Shown: one piece after another, positions 1-5,368 of the stretch
How the letters are laid out: every line of letters starts with the position of its first letter
How positions within the stretch are numbered: the first letter of the stretch is position 1
NCBI GenBank assembly: GCA_003446735.1
Contig: DMCJ01000200.1
Coordinates: 1 to 11,728 of the forward strand
DNA: 11,728 nucleotides
Origin: Lachnospiraceae bacterium
Lineage (GTDB): Bacteria > Bacillota > Clostridia > Lachnospirales > Lachnospiraceae
Direction: 5' to 3'
Notes under the pieces: model-generated
What the model saw: only the letters and a program-made list of their open reading frames with translations
The model's database searches: none
Told to the model about the DNA's origin: nothing
Translations under genes and position numbers: made by a program

Positions 1-481
1 CTTGTCCGGAAATCTCACTATACTTGTCAATCATAGACATTAAATCCAAAAACTGTAATGCAGATTTATTCTTAGATGTAACCTCAGCAACCGGTTTATA
101 TACAACAATGGTATTTCCATCTATCTCCTGCTTACGCTGTTTAGTCGATGCTTCATTGCTACAAACTTCATAGCATGAGGGGTTCTGTGTTGTAAATCCA
201 TATTTGTTTGCAAGCTGTAATCCCGTTATATAGCCTTTCACTTTTTCTTCTGAGCCAAGATACTTCTTCTCGATATATTTATCCACCGAAACCTTTCCTT
301 TTGTTCCAAGAATCGTAACATAAGACAAGAAATATACACCATTATATAAGCGTTCCAACTTACCTTCATCCACAAGCTTCTTCATCTCCTGGCGAAGATA
401 ATCTTTTGAATCGCCTGGCAACTCAGTCAAAAATATCGGCTCTCCATTTTTGTAATTTTCAATTATATAATCATATACCAT
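1..481 (-). CDS. AbiEi-like (DUF6088-type) antitoxin/transcriptional regulator, 3' end beyond window
   Basis: Reading leftward from the ATG at 479-481, the frame stays open for 160 codons to the window edge, so the C-terminus is missing. The protein begins MVYDYIIENYKNGEPIFLTE. It continues with a helix-turn-helix-like stretch (about residues 20-50, containing LRQEMKKLVDEGKLERL) and the strand NGVYFLSY, which matches the winged-helix N-terminal domain of AbiEi/DUF6088 proteins as I know them. In that family the protein is the antitoxin of type IV toxin-antitoxin modules. It represses its own promoter and counteracts a nucleotidyltransferase toxin (AbiEii) usually encoded just downstream, which here would be off the left edge. 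A Shine-Dalgarno GAGG (490-493) lies 8 bases before the ATG and a good promoter lies further upstream. Family assignment is from recognised sequence pattern, not a search. A standalone regulator is the alternative. Confidence 0.72.
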   Translation of the reverse strand, partial: MVYDYIIENYKNGEPIFLTELPGDSKDYLRQEMKKLVDEGKLERLYNGVYFLSYVTILGTKGKVSVDKYIEKKYLGSEEKVKGYITGLQLANKYGFTTQNPSCYEVCSNEASTKQRKQEIDGNTIVVYKPVAEVTSKNKSALQFLDLMSMIDKYSEISGQ

Positions 482-495
482 CCGGCCTACCTCAC

Positions 496-516
496 AAATT
501 AGAAATCATTAATTTC
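496..516. repeat. overlapping inverted repeats, possible AbiEi-type operator
   Basis: AAATTA (496-501) is mirrored by TAATTT (510-515). The overlapping pair GAAAT (502-506) and ATTTC (512-516) shares the same region. The repeats cover the predicted transcription start and leader of the AbiEi-like gene. AbiEi antitoxins are known to bind inverted repeats in their own promoter, so an operator role is a reasonable inference. The sequence is AT-rich, however, and such repeats can arise by chance. Confidence 0.3.
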
Positions 517-522
517 AACTTT

Positions 523-551
523 ATGATACAACCATTTATCCTTATTTGCAA
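523..551 (-). promoter_or_regulatory. sigma-A-type promoter of the AbiEi-like gene
   Basis: On the minus strand, -35 TTGCAA (546-551) and -10 TATCAT (523-528) are separated by exactly 17 bases. The predicted start of transcription near 516 gives a leader of roughly 35 bases before the ATG at 481, with a Shine-Dalgarno at 490-493. This is the best promoter in the accessory part of the window. Confidence 0.6.
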
Positions 552-663
552 GTTTTTATTATGGCGAATCAAAAAAACCTGTCCAAATCTTGGTTTATTA
601 CGACATTTTTTAGTCTATTTTTATCATTATAAAAACGTTAAGTTCTCTATTTTAAGTATTATC
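552..663. other. AT-rich intergenic stretch with no gene seen
   Basis: No credible coding frame is visible between the promoter of the AbiEi-like gene and the broken remnant to its right. The only structure noted is an AT-only inverted repeat, TTTTTAT (618-624) and ATAAAAA (629-635), around a CATT loop. It could act as a weak terminator in either direction but has no GC pairs. A TATAAT lies inside it on the minus strand (626-631) without a matching -35 box. Confidence 0.5.
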
Positions 664-832
664 CTACTTAAAAACCTCTACAAAACGAGATTCACTAACA
701 CTAATTCGGTCCTTGAATTCTTCATAACTATCCGCATCCTGCGGGAGAATCAAACCATGCTTAGTTATTGAGTAAAATATTCATTTAACAATTTTTCTGT
801 TCTTCACGAAGCAGTCTCGGAGGTTGAATCAT
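664..832 (-). pseudogene. small broken coding remnant, two frames, function unknown
   Basis: An ATG at 830-832 lies 6 bases after the stop of the preceding gene and is preceded by AAGGA (about 842-846), a good ribosome binding site. It encodes MIQPPRLLREEQKNC and stops at 785-787. In the +1 frame a 38-codon open stretch follows (780 to the TAG at 664-666), containing KHGLILPQDADSYEEF and ending SESRFVEVFK. Its amino-acid composition is that of a real protein. Removing one A from the run of five A's in the CAGAAAAATTG segment brings the two halves into nearly the same frame, leaving one in-frame TGA (781-783). I read this as one gene of about 55 codons broken by a frameshift and a nonsense change. 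I do not recognise the family. A 15-codon leader peptide followed by unrelated sequence is the alternative. Confidence 0.4.
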
Positions 833-838
833 AATATT

Positions 839-1363
839 TTATTCCTTATTCTCCCCTGCTTTTATTGCGGTAATCATTTCCATTACTGAAAAATGGTTTG
901 GATTTAGATAAATAAATCCACTATCAATTATTTCGAACGCTTCAAAATCAAAATCAATATTTTCATCACTTAAAAAATCATCATTTATCCAAGTAACTTT
1001 CGATAAAAAGCTTGGTAACCACCCTTGCATATCAATACATAATTCTTCTTCATCAAAATCCTTTACCGGAATAATAGTAATATTATATTCCGCTGTATCT
1101 TTTTTGAATTTTTCCAGAATTGATTCTTTTACAAAGGCATATTCATAATCAGCGCTCATACATGCTACCATTTTTTCTTTAACGGTATCTACCGCCTCAT
1201 ATTTATCTATTTCAGAATCGAAATAAATTAAAAATATGTTTTCTTCAAACCCTTCTCCAGAAACAAAATACTTGCCAACATATGCTTCCAGTTTACCTGT
1301 AATGCTAATTGTTCCCCGCAAAGACCGTTTTTCCTTGTGAAAATATCGATTAATCTTCTTCAT
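839..1363 (-). CDS. hypothetical acidic cytoplasmic protein, 174 aa
   Basis: This is an intact frame from ATG (1361-1363) to TAA (839-841), with a good ribosome binding site, AGAGGA, 6 bases upstream (1370-1375). The N-terminus is basic (MKKINRYFHKEKRSLRGT) and the rest strongly acidic, with clusters such as DFDEEE near residue 103 and DENIDFDFEAFE near 132-143. There is no signal peptide and no membrane segment. Aromatic residues and alternating hydrophobic positions suggest a soluble alpha/beta fold. I do not recognise the family. Small acidic soluble proteins beside decaying genes are often immunity proteins or other accessory factors, but nothing in the sequence proves this. It lies directly downstream of a broken remnant (1376-1477) and upstream of another (664-832). 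AT content is high, as in the other accessory genes and unlike the core operon. Confidence 0.75.
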   Translation of the reverse strand: MKKINRYFHKEKRSLRGTISITGKLEAYVGKYFVSGEGFEENIFLIYFDSEIDKYEAVDTVKEKMVACMSADYEYAFVKESILEKFKKDTAEYNITIIPVKDFDEEELCIDMQGWLPSFLSKVTWINDDFLSDENIDFDFEAFEIIDSGFIYLNPNHFSVMEMITAIKAGENKE

Positions 1364-1375
1364 TATTATCCTCTT

Positions 1376-1477
1376 TTAAATGATAAAAGTATCTCCCCAG
1401 CCTTCATTCTTTACTCCGTTATATTTTATGATTGCCGTATAATAATCAGAATACACGTATATCATATACTTTTTCAT
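1376..1477 (-). pseudogene. gene remnant in two frames, function unknown
   Basis: Two open stretches in neighbouring frames read like one protein end. From the ATG at 1475-1477 the frame gives MKKYMIYVYSDYY and soon stops. One frame over, the sequence continues TAIIKYNGVKNEGWGDTFII to the TAA at 1376-1378, 12 bases before the start of the intact hypothetical gene. Joined near 1437-1440, they make a plausible peptide of about 33 residues. Its first ATG overlaps the TGA of the fragment upstream (ATGA, 1474-1477), an arrangement typical of coupled genes. This suggests a former operon now disrupted. No family is recognised, and chance reading cannot be excluded. Confidence 0.3.
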
Positions 1478-1705
1478 ACAAACCGGGCAATAAACTTCTC
1501 TATATTATCCGCATAATTCCTTTAAAAAACTTTTTGTAGTGTTTGTAAAGCCTCGAATTTTTGTGCATTCTAACCGTTGTGCGTTCAAAGTTAAGTGTTT
1601 TACTTTGGCTAAACTCTTTCCCATGCTCTCTGCATAAACAGGCACACTTATAAGTATGACAAAAGGCCTGTTCTTTGCGGAAAAACCTTTACAAAAGCCT
1701 GTCAT
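1474..1705 (-). pseudogene. possible frameshifted small gene remnant, function unknown
   Basis: A frame from ATG (1703-1705) to TAA (1505-1507) encodes 66 residues ending TKSFLKELCG. In the +1 frame, starting at the run of A's near 1518-1521, the sequence reads RNYADNIEKFIARFV and ends at TGA (1474-1476). Dropping one A joins them as TKSFLRNYADNIEKF, which reads smoothly as protein. The first part, including FVILISVPVYAES, is less convincing. Its start overlaps the likely terminator and has no clear ribosome binding site, so a later start near the internal Met at about 1622 is possible. I do not recognise the family. It could be a truncated, frameshifted accessory gene or partly chance. Confidence 0.28.
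1659..1702. repeat. short direct repeat ACAAAAG(G)CCTGT with flanking inverted TATGACA
   Basis: ACAAAAGGCCTGT (1659-1671) is repeated as ACAAAAGCCTGT (1691-1702), 19 bases apart and differing by one G. The outer edges carry an inverted pair, TATGACA (1655-1661) and TGTCATA (1700-1706). The structure adjoins the likely terminator and the junction between core and accessory sequence. Its role is unknown. It could be a scar of rearrangement or a protein-binding site. Confidence 0.35.
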
Positions 1706-1730
1706 AAAGAAAACCGCGCATTGCGGTCCT
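1705..1730 (-). terminator. likely rho-independent terminator downstream of ribF
   Basis: On the minus strand ACCGC (1723-1727) pairs with GCGGT (1713-1717) around an AATGC loop. The stem can be lengthened by G-U and A-U pairs on its outer side and is followed by TTTCTTT. It is the first hairpin with a T-rich tail after ribF, about 215 bases past its stop, and would end transcripts coming from the core operon. The 5-bp GC core is short, so strength is uncertain. Confidence 0.5.
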
Positions 1731-1945
1731 TCAGGTTACGTTTGAAATTATTCGGTCAATGAAAAATCCCTTGAAATAAGAGATTACGAGATCAACAGGA
1801 TTTGATATAGTGTCGATCGTTTGGTTGGTTGGTAATAGCCAACCATATTTCTCATGTTATGTCAACCTTTTTATCGTTTCCCGTCACAAGTCATATTCTA
1901 TACTGTTTCCATTTTTCCCGCAATCGGTTGTTTATCAAAGACCCA
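1731..1945 (-). other. non-coding stretch after ribF, possible long 3' UTR or small RNA
   Basis: No convincing gene is seen between the ribF stop and the terminator. Three things are visible on the minus strand: a weak promoter-like pair, TTGCGG (1918-1923) and TAGAAT (1895-1900) with 17 bases between; an isolated TTGACA (1860-1865) with no -10 box at proper spacing; and a 7-bp hairpin at 1826-1845. A transcript starting near 1888 and ending at the hairpin near 1713 would be about 175 bases. Equally, this may simply be the 3' tail of the ribF message. Confidence 0.3.
1826..1845. repeat. perfect 7-bp inverted repeat with 6-base loop
   Basis: TGGTTGG (1826-1832), loop TAATAG, CCAACCA (1839-1845). 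The left arm is part of a TTGG tandem run (1821-1832). No T-tract follows on the minus strand, so it is not a typical terminator for ribF. It could be an RNA stability element or a protein-binding palindrome. Confidence 0.5.
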
Positions 1946-2911
1946 TTACCGATCCTCACGGGACAAGATTTTCTTCACGGTCTTAATATCATTTTCGACA
2001 GCGGCCTTAAGATCCTCAGTGCTGTCAAATCGTTTCTCTTTTCTGATAAACTTAAGGAGTCTTACAATGATTTCCTTACCGTAAAGAGAATCAATTTCCT
2101 CTTCATCAAATGAGATAAGGTGGGTCTCCGCACTCACCCTGTTGCCATCCTTAAAACTCGGACGGATCCCTATATTTGTAATGCCTGAATATTCGCGTAT
2201 ATCGGCAGTATCATCATACGGGTCAAATATTTTTACAAGAGTCTGATATACGCCGTTTTTCGGAAGCAGTTTATCGTGAGGCGGATAAATGTTTGCTGTC
2301 GGGAAATCCAGTTTTCTTCCCAGCTTCTTGCCCTCCGTAACTACGCCGCTTATATAATAAGGCTGCCCCAAAAGCTCCGTGGCATCTTCCATCCTGCTGT
2401 CCCTTATCATATCACGTACAAGTGTGGAACTTATCTCTTTGCCGTGCCATAAGACCTTATCGACTATCTCCATTTCATATCCGTATCTTAGGCTCTCTTT
2501 ATGCAGAAGTTTAGCGTCGCCCTTACCGCCTTTGCCGAAAGAAACATCATTTCCCGCCACGATGTAACTTGCATTCATGCATCCCTTAAGTATCTTTTTG
2601 ATAAAATCTTCCGGAGTGATCGCAGCTGTTTTCTGCGTAAAAGGAAACTCGATGAAATAATCGACGCCGGCCTCTTCCATAGCCGCCCGCTTTTCCTCAC
2701 GTGTAAAAAGTGACGCCTCTTCTTTTCCGTTAAAGAGCATTGCCGGTGAAGGATAGAATGAGAACACCGCAGTTTTAAGGCCCTCTTTTTTCTTTTCATT
2801 AAGCTTATCAAAAAGCGCCTTATGCCCTAAATGTATCCCGTCGAACTTTCCTATCGCGACCGCTGTTCGCTCATCAATATGAAATTCCGTAGTCTCGCTT
2901 ATAGTTATCAT
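1946..2911 (-). CDS. ribF: bifunctional riboflavin kinase/FAD synthetase
   Basis: The enzyme converts riboflavin to FMN with ATP and then adenylylates FMN to FAD in the cytoplasm. At 321 residues it has the normal length for bacterial RibF. The N-terminal nucleotidyltransferase (FAD synthetase) domain shows GKFDGIHLGH at 21-30, the family's ATP-binding signature, and SSTLVR at 161-166. The C-terminal flavokinase domain shows GRKLDFPTANI at 198-208 and NIGIRPSF at 246-253. The ATG lies 2 bases after the truB stop and I see no clear ribosome binding site, so translation is probably coupled to truB. It is the last core gene of the operon. In many Firmicutes rpsO follows, but here accessory DNA does. 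No FMN riboswitch is visible, as expected for a gene inside the infB operon. Both active sites look intact. Confidence 0.96.
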   Translation of the reverse strand: MITISETTEFHIDERTAVAIGKFDGIHLGHKALFDKLNEKKKEGLKTAVFSFYPSPAMLFNGKEEASLFTREEKRAAMEEAGVDYFIEFPFTQKTAAITPEDFIKKILKGCMNASYIVAGNDVSFGKGGKGDAKLLHKESLRYGYEMEIVDKVLWHGKEISSTLVRDMIRDSRMEDATELLGQPYYISGVVTEGKKLGRKLDFPTANIYPPHDKLLPKNGVYQTLVKIFDPYDDTADIREYSGITNIGIRPSFKDGNRVSAETHLISFDEEEIDSLYGKEIIVRLLKFIRKEKRFDSTEDLKAAVENDIKTVKKILSREDR

Positions 2912-2913
2912 AT

Positions 2914-3963
2914 TTACATCGGCATGAACATCTGAACAGGCTTAAATATACCGCTGTCATGTTCATATTCGTATATTCCGTAAAATACCTCTTCGCTGTC
3001 ATAGACCCTTACTCTGGGCTTTGTTTCCCCGGGGAGAAGGTCATGGATGCAGAAATCTCTTTCGCCTGTATTGGGGTTAATGACTTCGTGCGGCTCTTTG
3101 TTTTCGTATATAGCCTCTTTAGCAAACTTATTGCCGTTTAAAAGAAGCTTCATCGAATCCTTTTTTACATGGACTGCGGGATGATCGAGAAAGAAGAAAT
3201 CGGTCTTTAAAACGGCATGGGAAAGCCTTCCCTCTTCCTTTAATTCCTTTACCTCGGAAAGCTCATAAGCTTCGCTTAAATGAAATCTGCCTACTCTGGT
3301 GCGCTCAAGCGTTTCCATCACGGCGCCGCATTTAAGATATGTTCCTATGTCATGACATAAGGTCCTTATATATGTGCCTTTCGAACAATTTACGATAAGT
3401 CTTGCATAGGGCGGATTAAAGTTTTCTATCTTTATATCAAATATCTCTATCGGTCTTTCTTTTCTTTCTACGACCTTTCCTTCCCTGGCAAGTTCATAGA
3501 GTTTCTTTCCGTTTACCTTTTTTGCGGAATACATCGGCGGAGTCTGCATGATATTTCCGGTAAAATGAGATACCGCCTCTTCGAATTCGGGTAGTGTTAT
3601 GTCAACTCCACTTCTCGAATACTTGCTCATATCATATAGGTCGCCAATTTCCGATCCTTCGTTTCTATTATTTATGTCAACCTCTCTCGAGGTGCTGTTA
3701 TATAAGATCTTTCCGGTTATATCCTGAGTATCGCTTACAAGCCCCAGATGCATTAAGGTCTCGTATTCCTTACTTTCGTCGGTTAAAAAATCACACAGTT
3801 TCGTCGCATTCCCGAGACATACCGGCAATACCCCGGTAGCCATCGGATCCAACGTTCCCGTGTGACCTATCTTTTTCTGACCGATGATGCCGCGAAGGGA
3901 TGCAACTACATCATGGGAAGTATAACCCTTTTCTTTTTTGATTATGATAACACCGTTAACCAT
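2914..3963 (-). CDS. truB: tRNA pseudouridine(55) synthase
   Basis: The enzyme isomerises U55 in the T-loop of tRNAs. The catalytic Asp39 lies in HTGTLDPMATGVLP (34-47). Other family landmarks are PMYSAKKVNGKKLYELAR (143-160) and CSKGTYIRTLCHDIG (193-207). I start the gene at the ATG at 3961-3963, since MVNGVIIIKKEKGYTSHDVV aligns with the usual TruB N-terminus and GGGAG (3974-3978) precedes it by 10 bases. A start 30 bases further upstream lacks a ribosome binding site and would overlap nrnA. This gives 349 residues, longer than the roughly 300 usual. The excess is an insertion of about 30 residues at 88-121 (NSTSREVDINNRNEGSEIGD and on) and a long C-terminal PUA-like region ending FKPVQMFMPM. 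It is followed after 2 bases by ribF. Confidence 0.95.
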   Translation of the reverse strand: MVNGVIIIKKEKGYTSHDVVASLRGIIGQKKIGHTGTLDPMATGVLPVCLGNATKLCDFLTDESKEYETLMHLGLVSDTQDITGKILYNSTSREVDINNRNEGSEIGDLYDMSKYSRSGVDITLPEFEEAVSHFTGNIMQTPPMYSAKKVNGKKLYELAREGKVVERKERPIEIFDIKIENFNPPYARLIVNCSKGTYIRTLCHDIGTYLKCGAVMETLERTRVGRFHLSEAYELSEVKELKEEGRLSHAVLKTDFFFLDHPAVHVKKDSMKLLLNGNKFAKEAIYENKEPHEVINPNTGERDFCIHDLLPGETKPRVRVYDSEEVFYGIYEYEHDSGIFKPVQMFMPM

Positions 3964-3970
3964 ACAAAGA

Positions 3971-4969
3971 TCACTCCCGATCCTTTGCGTCATCTGCGGT
4001 CGTATACTGCTTTTTGATCTCTTCTATGACTTCATTAATGCCGGCAGTGATATCCCCTTTTAAGGTACATCCGGCCGCGCGCACATGACCGCCGCCGCCA
4101 AAGGCCGAAGCCACTTTTGAAACATCGGCATTTGAATTGCTCCTTAAGGAAAGCTTGTAATCCATATCCTTATTCTGATGGGCAAATATCGCAACATCAC
4201 AACCTTTGGTATATCTGAGCTGATTGACTATGCCGTCAAAATCATGATCGCCGGCTCCTAATTTTTCCATCTCTTCCCTGCTTATGATGCCGCAGATGAC
4301 CTTTCCATCAAGGGCTAAAACGCTGTTTAAGACAACATAACCCATGACCTTGTTCTGGATATAAGTCTTTTCATAAAAGGTCTCATCTATGAGAGTGGGA
4401 AAATCAAATCCGTATCCGATAAGATCCGCGCATATCCTCATGGTCTTTGGAGATGTATTTGAATATTTAAATACACCGCAGTCCTGGATGATGCCGAAAT
4501 AAATGGCCTTAGCGATCTCAACATCCATATATTTAAGCTCCGGATCATCATGCTTTATAAGTTCATATATAAGCTCGGATGTCGAGCTTGCCTCAGGCAC
4601 TACATAAACATGATCGCCCACACCTTTGTTCGTTATGTGGTGATCTATATTTACCTTTACCTTTGCTTTTTCAAAATAAGGAAAGGCATTGCCTATGCGT
4701 TCCCTTTCCGGAACTGTGTCCAGAACAAAAAAGACATCATAAACAGTGCCTGCATAATCCCTTATTATCTTGTCAGAGCCTTTTAAAAAGCCATGTGTAT
4801 CGGGCAGATAATCAAGCCTCATCTCTGTCTTTTTTTCGGGATAGACCTTGCTTAAAAACTGCCATAAAGCGCAGACCGAACCGCTGCAATCGCCATCCGG
4901 TTTGATATGTCCGGTTATTCCTATGGACTGAGCATCCTTACAGATCTGAAGAACGCTTATCATCTCCAT
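3971..4969 (-). CDS. nrnA: DHH/DHHA1 family phosphoesterase, NrnA-type oligoribonuclease/pAp phosphatase
   Basis: The family degrades very short RNAs (nanoRNA) and dephosphorylates pAp, using Mn2+ in the cytoplasm. The N-terminal DHH domain shows GHIKPDGDCSGS (20-31, metal ligands His21, Asp25, Asp27), FVLDTV with Asp84, and DHH at 109-111. QDCG at 162-165 supplies the next Asp. The C-terminal DHHA1 domain carries the substrate loop FGGGGHVRAAG (290-300). At 332 residues the length is usual for NrnA. The ATG at 4967-4969 lies inside the rbfA 3' end (32-base overlap), with AGAGG (4976-4980) 6 bases upstream, supporting this start and coupled translation. Placement between rbfA and truB is common in Firmicutes. 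All metal ligands are present. Whether pAp or nanoRNA is the main substrate cannot be told from sequence. Confidence 0.93.
   Translation of the reverse strand: MEMISVLQICKDAQSIGITGHIKPDGDCSGSVCALWQFLSKVYPEKKTEMRLDYLPDTHGFLKGSDKIIRDYAGTVYDVFFVLDTVPERERIGNAFPYFEKAKVKVNIDHHITNKGVGDHVYVVPEASSTSELIYELIKHDDPELKYMDVEIAKAIYFGIIQDCGVFKYSNTSPKTMRICADLIGYGFDFPTLIDETFYEKTYIQNKVMGYVVLNSVLALDGKVICGIISREEMEKLGAGDHDFDGIVNQLRYTKGCDVAIFAHQNKDMDYKLSLRSNSNADVSKVASAFGGGGHVRAAGCTLKGDITAGINEVIEEIKKQYTTADDAKDRE
3974..3978 (-). promoter_or_regulatory. ribosome binding site that decides the truB start
   Basis: GGGAG on the minus strand sits just beyond the nrnA stop (3971-3973) and 10 bases before the ATG at 3961-3963. 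The alternative ATG at 3991-3993 has no comparable motif. Confidence 0.6.
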
Positions 4970-5318
4970 GCAACACCTCTTCTATCTTCTTAGACATGTT
5001 CACACCGTATTCTATGGACTGATCCATAACAAAATGAAGCTCGGGTGTGTTCCTTAAATTACATTTTGCGGCAAGTTCTCTTCTTATAAATCCCGTCGCG
5101 CTCTTAAGCCCTTTAAGCGTGTTTTCGACCGCATCCTCTCTTGCATCAAGTACGGAGATATACGCCTTGCACACCTTAAGGTCGGGAGTAACTTCAACGC
5201 TTACGACGCTGACTAAAGTACCTATCCTCGGGTCCTTTAAGTCGCTCCTTATTATATCCGCAAGCGCTCTTTGCACTTCGGAATTGACTCTTGCGTTTTT
5301 ATTGCTGTTCTTTCTCAT
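4938..5318 (-). CDS. rbfA: 30S ribosome-binding factor A
   Basis: RbfA binds immature 30S subunits and helps 16S rRNA 5'-end maturation, especially in the cold. The 126-residue protein has the family's KH-type core: RVNSEVQRALADIIRSDLKD (10-29), then DPRIGTLVSVVSVEVTPDLK and AYISVL. The C-terminal signature PELHFVMDQSIEYGVNMSKKI lies near 91-111. The short charged tail overlaps the nrnA start by 32 bases. It starts 50 bases after infB, the largest gap inside the operon, and its ATG has only a weak ribosome binding site (AAGGAT lies too far upstream). No promoter is evident in that gap. Confidence 0.95.
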   Translation of the reverse strand: MRKNSNKNARVNSEVQRALADIIRSDLKDPRIGTLVSVVSVEVTPDLKVCKAYISVLDAREDAVENTLKGLKSATGFIRRELAAKCNLRNTPELHFVMDQSIEYGVNMSKKIEEVLHGDDKRSSDL

Positions 5319-5368
5319 ATTATGTAAACCAAACTGATATCTTATCCTTTGTTTCCGTCCGTAAAAGA

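Noticed and set aside
406..771. 121-codon plus-strand open frame in the left intergenic region
   Set aside because: It runs antisense to the start and promoter of the AbiEi-like gene and to the remnant at 664-832. It is rich in Leu/Ile/Phe/Asn as expected from AT-rich non-coding DNA, and no ribosome binding site is visible.
1500..1540. T TTT TTA slippery heptamer in phase with the 66-codon frame, as in -1 programmed frameshifting
   Set aside because: A -1 shift leads to a stop after a few codons. The frame that continues plausibly is +1, so the slippery site does not explain the joined peptide.
1837..1865. TTGACA as a promoter -35 box on the minus strand
   Set aside because: No -10 box lies at 16-18 bases; the expected position reads TTGGCT, part of the hairpin arm.
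1829..2113. Plus-strand open frame over the ribF 3' end
   Set aside because: It overlaps the intact ribF coding region and the non-coding tail and has no start signals.
3964..3993. Upstream ATG at 3991-3993 as the truB start
   Set aside because: It would add ten residues not typical of TruB, overlap nrnA and lack a ribosome binding site. The ATG at 3961-3963 has both a Shine-Dalgarno and the canonical N-terminus.
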